From NCBI GenBank assembly GCA_963575745.1, contig CAUYUJ010020596.1, forward strand, positions 64,102 to 91,601: a stretch of DNA of 27,500 nt. Direction: 5' to 3'. Position 1 is the first letter of the stretch. Each line of letters begins with the position of its first letter. Made by a program: the position numbers and the translations under genes. Below are positions 1-11,000 of the stretch, piece by piece. Source of the DNA: Prorocentrum cordatum. Lineage: Eukaryota; Sar; Dinophyceae; Prorocentrales; Prorocentraceae. The notes under the pieces are model-generated. The model was not told the origin of the DNA. It saw only the letters and a program-made list of their open reading frames with translations, and did no database searches.

Positions 1-11
1 CTCCTCCTCCT
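1..11. repeat. Edge of a CTC microsatellite
   Basis: The window opens inside a CTC trinucleotide run that stops where element A begins. Only its last 11 bases are visible, so its length is unknown. It matters because it puts the same repeat, on the same strand, at the 5' side of element A as at its 3' side. Confidence 0.7.
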
Positions 12-42
12 AGCCGTTCTGGCCCATGCATTTGGCCCTGAG
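8..42 (+). other. Degenerate spliced-leader doublet at the 5' end of element A
   Basis: Bases 11-28 match the SL core (TAGCC...TTTTGGCTCAAG) at 14 of 18 positions, and the preceding TCC could be the SL start with one base lost. Bases 29-42 then resemble the truncated second SL (CATTT, GGC, final AG) with a few changes. The order of full SL then shortened SL, and the position directly against the CTC tract, mirror the 5' end of element C at 14007-14042. The match is imperfect, so it is read as a mutated relict rather than a working leader. Confidence 0.55.
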
Positions 43-113
43 CTTGTAAGTATGTGTTTCAGAGCGGCTCGTGCCTGCGAGCCAACTGATACGGAGACGA
101 GCTCGGTTGGCCC

Positions 114-2060
114 ATGGCATCGCGCCGCGATGCGCCTGGGATCCGAGCCTCAACGACGGTACAGTGGAAATGCATGGGCAAGTGCGGCGGTTGCCGGAAC
201 TACATCGGCAGGGCGGTGTGCAGAGCGTGCGGGGCCAAGGCGCCGCCCAGCATCCTCGCCGCCCTCAAGTCATGCCAGCCCCTCAGCCTCGGGGCAGCGC
301 CGTGGCGCGATGGAGGAGGAGGCGCTGCAGGAACCGCCAAGCCCCAAGGCAAGGCCAAGGCCAAGCCGAAGGCTCAAGCTCGTGGTGCCCAGTGGGACAA
401 AGCCAGGAACTGGTCGTCCCACTTCGGAGGTAAGGGCGATGTGGGCAACGGCAGTGAGGCGAAGGTCGCGGGCCTCAGCGTCGCCGAGCTGCTGGGGGCC
501 ACCAACAAGGCGCTGGTGGCGCCTGGCAAGGACGGCCTCGCCGAAGGCCAGCTCTCAGTGGTCGCACTTGCTCCGCCCAAGCAGGAGGTCGCCGACATCG
601 CTTCGAAGCCGCTGGCCCAGGTGCTCCAGAGGAAGGCGGACAACAGCAAGCAGGTGGAGAAGGCCAATGCATCGGGGAGGAGCGAGCCCAGGAGCTGGCG
701 GCCGTGCAGGAGGCCTATGACGCGGAGCTGCGGCAGCTCCGCGAGCACGAGGCCAAGCTGGCGGAGCTGGAGGCGATCGAGAAGACCAAGTGTGCCGAGG
801 CTGCCATGGGCACCAAGAGGGACACGGTCGCTCTCCTCGACCGGCTGACGCTGGTCCTCGATGCCCTCGACCAGAACGAGGACATGCAGGACGGCATGGC
901 GAGCCTCGCGGACGTCCATGCCGTCGCCGCCACGACCGAGGAGAAGCTCCTGGTCGCTGAACGGGCTGCAGCCACAGCCAACGAAGCTCTCAGTGCTGGC
1001 GGTACTCCTGCTGCTGATGGCCCCAGGCCCCCCGAAGGCGGCGGCGCAGCCAGCGGGGGCGTGGAGGTGGAGGTGCCCGACTTCGAGGTGGACCAGGAGG
1101 TGGCCGCTGAGGTGGAGAAGTTGGGAGGCCCCCGCCCAACCTTCGATCTGAACAAGCCTGAGGGCGCCGACGAGCTCAAGCGGGTGGCCCCCAAGTTCGT
1201 GGACGCACAAGCGCTGGCAGCCAGCCGGCAGCTGGTTTGACCACGGACAGGAGGACCTGCGCCAGGGCCTGGCGGGCCTCGAGAAGTTCTGGGGGTCCAG
1301 CGAGCACGACTTGGAGTGGCCTGAGCTGGGGCGCCTCATCCCTGCATGTCGCCCAGACAGGTGCTTCTCATCCGACATGGATCGGCGCGAAGCACTCAAG
1401 GTTGCCACCCTCAGGCTAGGAGTGCCAACGAAGAGGGCAATTGCACGAGGAGGTCACATATGGGGACGTGCACTCCGGCTTCCGCGTCGAGCGGCGCACC
1501 CGCTGCCCCCGAGGAGCTTGGGGGCCCGTTCGCAGACGGAACCCGCTCAGGGCCTGGGTTCACTCGAGCCCCTGCACCCACGCGAGGGATCTTGCGAGCG
1601 GGAATCGGCGGAGGGATGGCAGAAGTCGCCGCGTGGAGGCAGGCCTAGTTCCCAAGGAGCTGCTGCGGGTCGTGAAGTCGCTGGGGGCTTCATGGAGGCC
1701 AAGGACAAGGGCCCTGCGAGGCGAGTGGCTGCGTCGGCGCGCAGGGCGCTCGAGAGGGGGCTGAGGGCCCACGCCGCGTTCTGGCCCCAGGACGTCTCAG
1801 TGCTTGACGAAGCTGGAGATGGAACGCGCTGGCTGCGATTGTGCGTGTCCTACGTTGCCGACCTGTTGATGCACGGTGCGTGGGCGCCACTCGTCTCCGA
1901 GGCTGCTCGGTCGGCAGGCATCGACAACTTGGGCGCGGTCAGACTCAGGGTGGCGCAGGACTTCTGCGAGGGGGCGCGGGCCGCGCGGAGGCGCACGCGA
2001 GCCAACTACCACGCTAACAGGCGCAGGCTGGCCCAGCCCGACGCGCAGGAGTGGGGGGGC
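114..2060 (+). pseudogene. Element A ORF1: zinc finger and coiled-coil protein, frameshifted
   Basis: The ATG at 114 opens a frame encoding WKCMGKCGGCRN followed by VCRACGAKAP. This resembles a RanBP2-type zinc finger (W-x-C...C...N-x6-C-x2-C), a fold known in other proteins to bind single-stranded RNA. A Lys/Pro/Ala-rich linker follows. Near 670 the frame changes, and the continuing frame to 1240 is rich in Glu, Ala and Leu with heptad-like spacing (EAYDAELRQLREHEAKLAEL), a probable coiled coil. A further frame change near 1228 leads to WFDHGQEDLRQ. From about 1690 the frame encodes a helical block with YVADLLM, matching YVRELLM in element B, then breaks at a run of seven G at 2053-2059. By analogy with other LINE ORF1 proteins it would bind element RNA; that role is inferred. 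Confidence 0.65.
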
Positions 2061-5000
2061 AGGTGGCGCGGCATGAGCGCTCCACGACCGAGGCGGAGGA
2101 GGAGTTCGGCTCGGTGCCTGGCAGGCGTGCTGCTGGCGCCGCCCGCTGGGCCGCTGCCGCGGCGCCTGCCAGGCCGCCGTCGGAGGCGTCGAGTGCGAGC
2201 GGCAGGCCTGGCAGGGCCGCGTCCGCTTCGGGGGAGGGCGCGGGGGAGCTGGGGTCCCAGGTCTGCAGCGGAGCTGGGCCTCGGCGAGGTGGGCTGGGTA
2301 CTCGTGCTCGGCGACCTTCCGTCGGTGGGTTGAGGGTCAGTGCAGCTCGAGGTGCAGGAGTTCCCCTTGCCCCCAGTGTAGGCGGTCAGAAGTGCCTCGG
2401 TGCGGGCAATGCGCCCGAGAAGCTCTTGAGTGCGTTGGCCAGCGCCAACTCTTGGGCAAGCGGTCGGGCCTTATTGGAGTGGAGCAGGGGCAAGAAGATG
2501 CGGTTTGATGTTGTCGGCTTGCAGGGGCACCGTATCAAACATGGCGCTAAGCTGAGATCGGCGGCGACCTGGGCGAGACGTGGTGGCTTTGAGTTTTCTG
2601 GGGGTCTCGCGATGCCCAGGGCCCCTTGACAGCTCTGGAGGAGTGGCGGTCCTCACTGCAATGGCGGCGGCCAGCGCGGATAAGCCCAAGGAGTGCAGTG
2701 TGCTGGGGCCCCATCAGGCGAGAGCCGCGAAGCTCAGCGCGGGCCTGGGCTTCCCGATCTTCTTTGTCTCGGCCTGCATGGTGGACAGCGCCGGGGTCGC
2801 GGGCGACAGCGTTGGGCTGCTTCAGGCCCTGCAGTCCTGGGTCGGCAGCCTCGAGTGGCCGTGGGTCATCCTGGCGGACTGGAACATCGAGCCCGACGAC
2901 TTGGCCAGCTGGGCCAAGCAGGCCTCAGGAGTTCTCGCGCATCCGTGGAGTCCTCATTGCGGCTACCGCGAGTGCGACTACGCCATAGTGTCTGGGGCAC
3001 TTGCCAGTCGGGCCGGGGCGGTCAAGGTGCTTATTGACGCCCCAATCTCGCCGCGCTCGCCCATCGCCATCGAGCTTAAGGGCCTGCGCCAGAGAGCCGC
3101 GGCCACCAGGGCGGTCTACCCCAGTTGGTGCCCGTTGGCCCTGCCACCTCCTGCACAGGCAGCGCCGCCCGAACTTGCTGAATGCGAATGGCCGTGGTGC
3201 TCAAGGGCTGGGCCCGCTGATGTTGAGGAAGCCCCCATGTTCTGGCATGCCATGGCAGAGGACTACCTTGACAGGCTTCACCAGCTGGGAGATCACAAGC
3301 GGTGCAGAGTGGCCAGAGGCAGAGGCTTGCAGGTGGAGACAGTTCCCCTGGTCCAGGAGTGGGAGGACACGCTGAAGGAGACGCCCAGCGCCGAGTACCG
3401 CAAGTGGGCTGGCCTGCTAGCGTCTTGCAGGAAGGCGGCCACTCTCCGTGGGCACCAGTTGGACAACGGCTGGGTCAGGTATTCCCGCTTTGAGCGCCAG
3501 GTCCGCTTAGCTCGTGCGTTCGTGTTCGACAAGGCGGAGTGGCCGACGTCTGGGCCGCTCGCTGCCTGGGGCCAGCATGCCACTGCGCGCGCATTCCAGG
3601 AGCTGGACTTGCATGACCACCACGCCCTACTGGTTGACCTCCACGACCACGTAGCCTCCATCCAGAGGAGGCACAAGGCCAAGCGCAGCAAGGAATGGAG
3701 AGAGTGGGCACAGGAAGCAGCCGCGAAGTCAGGGGGCCAGAAGGCATACCGCCTCATCAAGGATGGCAGCCTGATCCCGTCGACGGCGATCGCGGACGAG
3801 GATGACGAGAGCGACCCTGGCCTCCCAGTGGCAGGCGATGCCGCCGTGAAGGTGCTGATGAAGGATCGGGGAACCTCTGGGTTCACCCTGACAGGCACGG
3901 GGACTCAGACCCGCAGGTCTGGGCGAGCGGCGCAGGGGGCGCCTGGCATGACCTCCCGCCCATCACCATGGACCCGCTGGACTACGTGCTGGCATCTTAT
4001 GGGGATGGTGCAGGCCTTGGGTGGGGCCGCCTGCGCCCACGGGAGCTTCGGCGGCTGCCGCGCCACTGCCGACAGGCGTTCCTGGACATCGTGGAAGCCT
4101 GGGAGAGGCAGCCAACGAGATGTTCGCTGTGGATGCCGCTGGTGGTCTTCCTGCCGAAGCCCCCGCCTGGAGGTGTGCGGCCCATCTTCCTGGCCAGCCT
4201 CTGGACTCGGGTCTGGTCCAAGCTGCGCCAGCCAATTGTTGCAGCGTGGGAGTGCAGGGTCGACCAGTCCTTCCACTGGGGCACCTCCGGCCGCTCGTGC
4301 GAGAAGGCTGGGTTCGTGCACGACATGATGGCAGCCTTCGCGAGGAAGACAGGTATGTTGTCCAGCACCCTGGCGATCGAGCGATCGACCTCACGAATTA
4401 CTACGAGATGGCCAGCCACGACGAGCTCTACGACCAGGCAGTCGCGACGGAGTTCCCCATGGTGCTGCTCGGGGCCCTCTGCTCGAGCTACCGCCTCCCG
4501 CGCAGGGCGATGCTGGGCAAGGGGGTCGGGCCCGTCATCGATGCCAGCGGCGCCGCGGCAGCGGGCTGGTCGTGCGCGGTGGGTGTCGCCAAGCTGTTGA
4601 CCTACACCCTGCTGCGCAGCGTCGTCAGCAGGTGCCCTCTGGTGCGGGCCCAGAGCCTGGTGGACGACTGCCTCCTCCAGGCAGTCGGCGCGGCTCGCGT
4701 GGCGGGGCGCCAGCTGCCCCGAGCTGCTCACGACCTCTCCGAGGGGCTGCGGCAGAGGCGCCTCGAGATCAACTGGGGCAAGACGGGGTGTATGGCCACA
4801 TGTGCGGAGCTGGCTCAGGAGCTGGACCGCCACTGGTCGGGCCTTGGCCTGGCCAGAGCCTCAGGCATGAGATGCCTTGTGGGCGACGGCGGCGACGGCA
4901 GCAGTAGGCGAGTACCAGAGCAGGACAAGAGGCTCGCCCGAGCCAAGAGGGCAGCAGGCAGGATCGAGCCGCTGCAAGCCGCGGGGGCCAAGACGTGCCA

Positions 5001-6430
5001 CATCTTCCGTGGCTCACCGTGCGGCGCGGCGCGCTGTGGATCGGCGGTCGCTGGCATCGCAGACGGCAAGCTGAGCGGGCCCAGGGCGCGCGCGCGCTCA
5101 GAGCCGGGGGCAGGCTGGCCCCTGGCACCTGCCTGGCCTTCAGGGTGCGCACCATGCCGAGGGCAGTGGTCAGGGACCCGTTCGTGGTCAATGCGGCGGA
5201 GGTGGCCAAGGCGTGGCCCATCGGAGTTCGAGGCGGGCTCCTCCAGCAAGAAATTCTCAGAGTGGTTCGCGCTGACGCCGCGCAGCTGTTGGACGTCGAC
5301 AGGCCGTGGAACAGGCGCACTGACCCAGGCCAGGCTGCCGTGCTCCGCTTCGCCAGGACTGGCTGCCAGCTAGTTCGGCGCAACCTGTTGCTCGATCATC
5401 GCCAGCGCGAGATCGACGTTGATTTTTGTTTCGTCTGGCGCTGTCTTCCAGGCGGTCCGCGCCTCTGCCTGTGCCGCCTCGGATGCCACAGCTCTGAGAA
5501 GGATTGGGGGTCCTTGGGCTTCTTGTCCCCGCTGGGGGCCCGCGGTGTTGGCTTCGGCGAGGACCTCAGAGCTGTGGGCCAAGAGGCACGTCAAGCGCGG
5601 GGCCCACTGAAGCCAGAGCAGGCTTCGCGCGAAAGGGAACGCCACCCACCCGTTTTGCGTGAAATGCGGGGCCCGCGGGACCTTCTGGCGACGCTGTTTC
5701 GGCTGCCCCAGCGCGGAGGTTCTCAGGAGAGAGTTTTGCCCGCCAGAGCTGCTCAAGGCGGCCCGCGCTGCCCTCGGGGAGTGTGGGGAGTGCGGGGCAT
5801 ATTTTGCCAGAGGCCTCCTGCCATCGCCGTCGAGTGTCTTTCAGGATCGTGATATCCCCGAGGAGGATCACATCCGCTTCGCGGGGTGCACGCCTGGATG
5901 GCTCCTCGAGGGGGAGGTGTTTATGGGCGGCTCCGTTACGACAAAACCCAGCATGGTGGCCTGCGCCGTGCGGGATGGGCTGTTGCCAGCTGCAGCGATG
6001 ATGGCTCGTCCAGATGTGGAATGTATGGCGCCGCCCCCTTGGCATGGTCATTGACGCAGTCCTCCAGGGACGAGGAAGATTATGCGTTCCACATGCTGCC
6101 GCGTTTCTCGGTTGGCCCTTCGAGCGACGGGCCCCTGACTGTCTTTCCAGACTGCGCTGGGGCCATCGGCTGTTCCAGGAACGCCTCGAAAGCGCGGGGC
6201 CTCGTGAATCCCAACAGACATGCTTTGGGAGAGCTGGTGGCGGAAACGCGGAGAAGTGCGAGTGTTAGAAAAGCCGAGGCACACTCGTCGGCATCCTAAG
6301 ATGCCTCCCTTTTTCGATGCATGGTGCAGGCTTGGCAACAGTCTCGCGGACCGCTGGGCCAAAAAGGGGCCCTGCTCTGGAACGTGCCCCTCCAGAAGGT
6401 CCTCTTCCTGGAAGCCTGTGAAGACGTCGC
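2060..6430 (+). pseudogene. Element A ORF2: endonuclease, reverse transcriptase and RNase H, broken
   Basis: An Ala/Pro/Ser-rich lead (2060-2440) runs without a stop into the endonuclease start SANSWASGRALLEW. The catalytic Glu is gone (QGH at 2522-2530, where B has QET). The frame changes near 2600, then SSGGVAVLTA and ADWNIEPDD follow; the final catalytic His is Arg (3054-3056). A linker contains WREWAQEAAAKSGGQKAYR. The frame changes near 3885 before RT blocks FLPKPPPGGVRPI and MMAAFARKTG. An 8-bp duplication at 4373-4388 breaks RT motif A (DLTNYYEMASHDEL). Motif C is SLVDDCL (VDD at 4660-4668). A further change falls near 5000-5060. A zinc knuckle CVKCGARGTFWRR lies near 5656. RNase H fragments lie in three frames (GEVFMGGS, FPDCAGAIGC, RLGNSLADRWAK), and the first catalytic Asp is Gly at 5926-5928. 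Domain identity is secure; activity is excluded. Confidence 0.8.
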
Positions 6431-7196
6431 TGCCAAACTAGTCAGTTGGATAGGTCCTGTGCACGCGTGGATAGGAGACCACGAGGCCTGGGACTCTGAG
6501 GGTGTGGTAGACACCTCGGATGTTGTCCTTGACCTTGACTATGATACCGAAGATCGGGACGCCGCGGTCCTCGAGGCAGCCCTCAGGACCCGCGAGAGGC
6601 TAGACTGGAGGCTCGCCGCCCCAGCCCCGCCGCCACCCGAGCCCGAGCCCGAGCCGATCGATGTTGGGGGCGTGGATGCGGGGGAGGCCGTGGCTGTTTC
6701 AAGGGCACCCGGTGGTGAAATGTGACGTGGAAGGCACCGATCACCCGCGCTTTTTTTCAAGTCCTACGGGGCCTCGCTGGCCCAGCGAGTGGTGCTTGGG
6801 AAGGGCATTGCGGGGGCCTGCCTGGGCCCGAGGTACCCTGGGCTTCGCTCCCAGAGGTCCCGTTTCTGTCGGCACCTCCACCCATCGGCCCACCATCTCT
6901 CTCCGCGGCCCACGTTTTGCGACTTCAGGGGAAGTTTTTTTTTTGGGGGGGGGGCCTGGCGGTGGTGGGGGCTGGGCCTTCGCTGGGGCCCGCTGGCGGG
7001 CCCCCTGGGTGCCCTGCGGCCTGCGGCTCCCAGGCCCCCACCAGCTTCCATCAGTACGGGGTTGTGGTCCCCGTGCGGGACCTGGGGCGAGTTGCCCGCC
7101 TGCATGGGTTCGCCTCGCCCGATTCGGCGGTCGAATGGGCGCAGCACTGCAGGCGAGCTAAACTTGATGCCGATGCCGCCAGGGCCTGGCCACTAG
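6431..7196 (+). other. Element A 3' region, weakly coding remnant
   Basis: A frame ending at 6725 continues past the RNase H with acidic and Pro/Glu-rich sequence (DVVLDLDYDTEDRD, then a PEPEPEP stretch). A second open stretch, about 6722-7207, is low in complexity. The C-terminal zinc ribbons seen in elements B and C cannot be recognised here. A run of T then G occurs at about 6934-6954. I see no independent gene; this is best read as the decayed ORF2 tail and 3' UTR of element A. Confidence 0.45.
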
Positions 7197-7249
7197 AGGG
7201 CGCCTAGGCCCTTTCTCGCCGCTGCGGCGGCAGGCGGATTTCGTCCGCC
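7197..7249 (+). other. Three consecutive hairpins at the 3' end of element A
   Basis: Three inverted repeats lie in tandem: AGGGC/GCCCT (7197-7201 with 7208-7212), CGCCGC/GCGGCG around a single T (7217-7229), and GGCGGA/TCCGCC around TTTCG (7233-7249). All stems are perfect. They sit about 15-70 bp before the CTC tract, where a LINE 3' UTR is normally recognised by its own RT. That role is inferred from position. Confidence 0.6.
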
Positions 7250-7269
7250 CGACCCCTAACCAAACCTAG

Positions 7270-7401
7270 CCTCCTCCTCTCTCCTCCTCCTCCTCCTCCT
7301 CCTCCTCCTCCTCCTCCTCCTCCTCCTCCTCCTCCTCCTCCTCCTCCTCCTCCTCCTCCTCCTCCTCCTCCTCCTCCTCCTCCTCCTCCTCCTCCTCCTC
7401 C
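7270..7401. repeat. (CTC)n microsatellite, nearly perfect
   Basis: About 44 units of CTC on the plus strand (GAG on the minus strand), with one short irregularity near 7280. It follows the 3' end of element A. Long Arg, Glu or Gly runs that it would encode in various frames are artefacts of the repeat. Confidence 0.95.
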
Positions 7402-7556
7402 CCCGACCAACCCCCGACCACGAAGGGTTTGGAGCCGGCGGCCCGAGTGAAACTAGAGCTCCTGCCATAGTCGGGAATTGCTTTCCATCGGTGATGTGGC
7501 GATCGGCGGGCAGGCCTGTTCCTTGGAGCCACTCGACGCCATAGGGCCATAGCTCG
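7402..7556. other. 155-bp unique island between two CTC blocks
   Basis: Non-repetitive sequence separates the two CTC blocks. It shows no domain and no match I can make to the LINE copies. It may be a fragment of another insertion, or original flanking DNA. No gene is supported. Confidence 0.5.
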
Positions 7557-7819
7557 TCCTCCTCCTCCTCCTCCTCCTCCTCCTCCTCCTCCTCTTCCTC
7601 TTCCTCGTCCTCCTCCTCGTGCTCCTCATCGTTCTCCTCCTCCTCGGCCTCCTCCTCCTCCTCCTCCTTTTCCTTTTCCTCCTGCTCCTGCTCCTCCTCC
7701 TCCTCGTCTTCCTCGTCCTCCTCTCCTCCTCTTCTCCTCTTCTCCTCTCTCTCCTCCTCCTCCTCCTCCTCCTCCCTCCTCCTCCTCCACCTCCTCCTCC
7801 TCCTCCTCCTCCTCCTCCT

Positions 7820-7851
<32 letters not shown>

Positions 7852-7971
7852 TCCCCCTCCCCCTCCCCCCCGTCCTTCTCCTCCTCCTCCTCCTCCTCCT
7901 CCTCCTCCTCGTCCTCCTCCTCCTCCTCCTCGTCCTCCTCCTCCTCCTCCTCCTCTTCCTCCTCCTCCTAC
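7557..7971. repeat. Imperfect (CTC)n microsatellite
   Basis: About 415 bp of pyrimidine-rich plus strand, mostly CTC units with CTT, CTG, GTC and CCC interruptions. It ends at a short TACATACATACA motif that marks the 3' end of element C on the minus strand. The array is older or more mutated than the neighbouring perfect tract. Confidence 0.95.
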
Positions 7972-8022
7972 ATACATACAAGGCAGATGAAACGGAAATC
8001 CATTCCTAGAACGAATTCCGCA

Positions 8023-8036
8023 ACCCCGCAAGGGGT
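8023..8036 (-). other. Small hairpin in the element C 3' UTR
   Basis: ACCCC and GGGGT form a perfect 5-bp stem around a 4-nt loop, about 50 bp before the 3' end of element C. It is much weaker than the hairpins of A and B. It could be an RT recognition structure or chance. Confidence 0.35.
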
Positions 8037-8099
8037 GGTAAGGAAGAGAGAAAGGGCGGACGGATCAGGGCCCAAAAGGCGGGTGAAGGGCGAACAGCC

Positions 8100-11000
8100 C
8101 TGCAGATACCCGCCACGGCTTCGAGAACCGAACCCCTTTGGGATATGGAAGCTTGCAATTGCGACGCATTCTTACTTGAGCAACCTTGTGGGTCGTACAC
8201 GGACACGACAGATGGTTCGCGCGACCAGTAGAGTACGACCCACAACGGTTGCAGAAAAGGACGGCCGTGCCCGCAGACTCCAGGCGACCTGCCCCACAAG
8301 CCATGGGCGGGCTCGATGGGCACAGCCTGCGATAGGACAGCATGCAACGATGACGACAGCGGTGTGCAGGGCCCACGGCGACACAAGTGGGGTCGGGCAG
8401 TCGCCCTCCCGCAGTCAACACACTGCCATCTGTTGAGGGTCCACTTGAAACGATGACGGCTGGGACCTCTGGAGGAATCCTTGGGAGCCCTGGGGATCTT
8501 CTGGAGGTCTCCAAAAACATCCCGAGACTTACCCCAGGGCTCACGCATTAAAGCGAAGACTTGGAACACATCGAGCCACAGCTTATAACCTGCCTCGACA
8601 CGCTCCACATCTTGAGGGTTCAATTGGTTTGTGGCAGTCTCCTTAGCGAGTACATCGGCCCAGTGGTTGCCCAGGACCCTCGTCTGCTCTTCCAACCCCC
8701 TTATCTCTGCGGAGCAAGGACTGGCGAGCACGAATATTATGGATAGTCCAGCCTCTCATGCCTGTGTCCAGATAAACTTGGTGCCAGTGCCCAGCTTGTT
8801 GTCTGCAGCCGCCTCGCGAACGAAGTGGGTTTGCTGCGCCATGCACAACGGCAGCGCAATCTTGAATAACACGGGCTGGCTCTGCATAGTGTCAATATGA
8901 AAGTGCGCCGTTCCATGGAGCAGGTCATGATGCTCAGGCATGTTGGCGTTACAGGGGACGTAGGAGGGGAGAACGCCTCGGACAGCCCTGCGGAGGTCCC
9001 CATTTGGAGTGACTTCGACGGCACACCAACCTCCCCTGCTGAGGAGGGTGGGGTGGGGTGGACCACGGACCCATCGATCGAAACCTCAACCCCAGGGGTG
9101 TTCCAAACAAACTGATCAATAGGACCCCCACGGTCCAGGTACTCAACAACCTCGGTGGTGGTGGTGTGTGCGTGTGTGGGGGGGGGGTATCAACGACGGG
9201 CACAGGGAGCCAACGGCAGTTGAAAAGCGGGTCCGAGGGGCCAGCATCCAACGCAGCCGAAACAAGATCTGCGTCCAACTCTTGGCGAAGAGAGGCCCCG
9301 AACGGGCAGCGCCAGACACGATGGAAAGGGGTGCCGGGGGCTCCGAATGTTGACTCTTCGGGGGGACTTGGTAGCCCCGACGGTGGAGAAGGGCCCCTGT
9401 GCAATGACATCCAGTGAACACTTGGCGAAGAATCTGCTTGGCAGCGGGCGCGTGCTTGGATGAACTCCAGGCTCTCGAAACAGGATGGGCCCAAAGCCCG
9501 CGATCTTGAATCGGGGCAGCGCGGTCGGAGCCAACGTCATGCAGCTTGGTGCAGGCGGTCCTGTGGGGAGCTTGCATCTGCAGGTCCTTGCCTAAGGGGT
9601 CAAACATCTGGGCTGGTGGGGCAAGCGTAACGTTGCATTCGATGCCAGCAGGCGTGCGAACACGAGCGGGGTCCACAAACTCCCATCCAGCTTGCTTGCA
9701 ACAGTAAACCATCTCCGAAAAGGGGGTTCTGGGTGACCTGATGCCAGCGCCCAGGAGGGGGGGGGGGCGTCAAATCGGTCCTTGGCCAAACTGAAAGTTT
9801 CTTTGAGTTCCCGCGCCATAAGGTTATCTTTTGCACGGAGCAAAGGGTCGGTGGCAGACCACCACTCGGCACAATATCTGCGGAGCGAGGCCCCAACGTG
9901 AGAAATGGGATCCTTGCTGGGGGGCAGGCGCCAGCGCACATCGAGATTGGCCCCCGTTCCCCAGAGTCCGATACTTTTGGCCATCTGGAGGCGCAGGGCC
10001 CTGAGCTCCGTGGGGGAGTGTCCTTGGGTCTCCTCCCCATAAGTGAGGCTGGGCTTGATCCCGCAGACAAGAATCTGTCCTTTCTTGACCGTGGCCCCTC
10101 TAAGCTTCTTGACCAGGATGAGCCCGCGTTGGCCCTTGCTCCATCTAGTCTGGTTTTTGGAACGGGCACCTTTGGAACTCCTGGATTTTCCCACGGTAAA
10201 ATCGACTCCAAGGTTGACAACATGCCCAGCAACTGCGTAGCCATATGCGCCGGGCGCCGTGGGCGCCAGTCTGGCCATTTCACTGGAATTGGTCGTGAAC
10301 TGCATTTTCTTTGCAGCGATCGGTAGCTCCAACCTGTTGGTGAGCTGGTCGGAGACCAGGCCTGCCAAGGTGGCCAATGAGTTCAAACAGCTCATGGCCG
10401 TCGGCATGGCCACCGACGTGGTGATGTCGTCAATGTGCATGGGGAGGCCCTCGTCAACTCCTAACTTGATCTCACGGGTGGGGGGGGGGGGGCATGTAGG
10501 ATTTGATGTCATGCGTTGCCGTCGAGGACCCAGCCGCGATGCCGCGGGCGGGTTCGATCCTTTCAATAAGAACCGAGTCCATCGTAAGGCGACGAGACCA
10601 GCGATAACTGTTCACAGTAAAACGAACCACGGGGAGGGGAGACATGCAACCCTTAGACTCACTCCAAAGCAGACTGCGTCCGACATGTTCATAGCACTGT
10701 TTGAGGTCGGCAAGCAGGACCCCAACAAACTTGCCTTGAATGTGGTGGAGGTCATTTCGCACAGCCTGGCGCCAAACCGCGTCCGTGGTCGACCTGTGCG
10801 GGGCCATGTTGAAGAAAGGCGCTGGCCGCGCAGCGAGACTCCCATCTCTTGCAGTCGTTAGCCAGGCCCTGGGAGTAAAGTCTGGTGGTAGACTGGTAGA
10901 ATCCTATCGGCCGCCTCCCTTCGAGAGGCTTCCTGTAAAGAGCAACGATGAGCTGCCGAAGTCCCTCAGGACTGTTGCCGAGGATGTTCATGCTGGTAAA

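Larger units (their letters stand above)
8..7263 (+). mobile_element. LINE (non-LTR) retrotransposon copy A, near full length, decayed
   Basis: The element runs from the SL-like doublet to the CTC tract at about 7264. In order it carries an RNA-binding type ORF1 (114 to about 2060), then an ORF2 with apurinic-like endonuclease, RT, zinc knuckle and RNase H pieces (about 2436-6430), then a poorly coding stretch and three 3' hairpins (7197-7249). At least seven reading-frame changes and several lost catalytic residues show an inactive copy. Its RT and linker sequences are closer to element B than to element C. No poly(A) tail is present; the element ends in (CTC)n. Confidence 0.8.

Noticed and set aside
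374-1408. 344-codon minus-strand frame opposite element A ORF1
   Set aside because: It is the antisense of the ORF1 coding frames, with no recognisable domain.
7256-7990. Open frames giving Arg-, Glu-, Gly-, Leu- or Pro-rich proteins on both strands
   Set aside because: They are translations of the CTC/GAG microsatellite in six frames and contain no unique domain.
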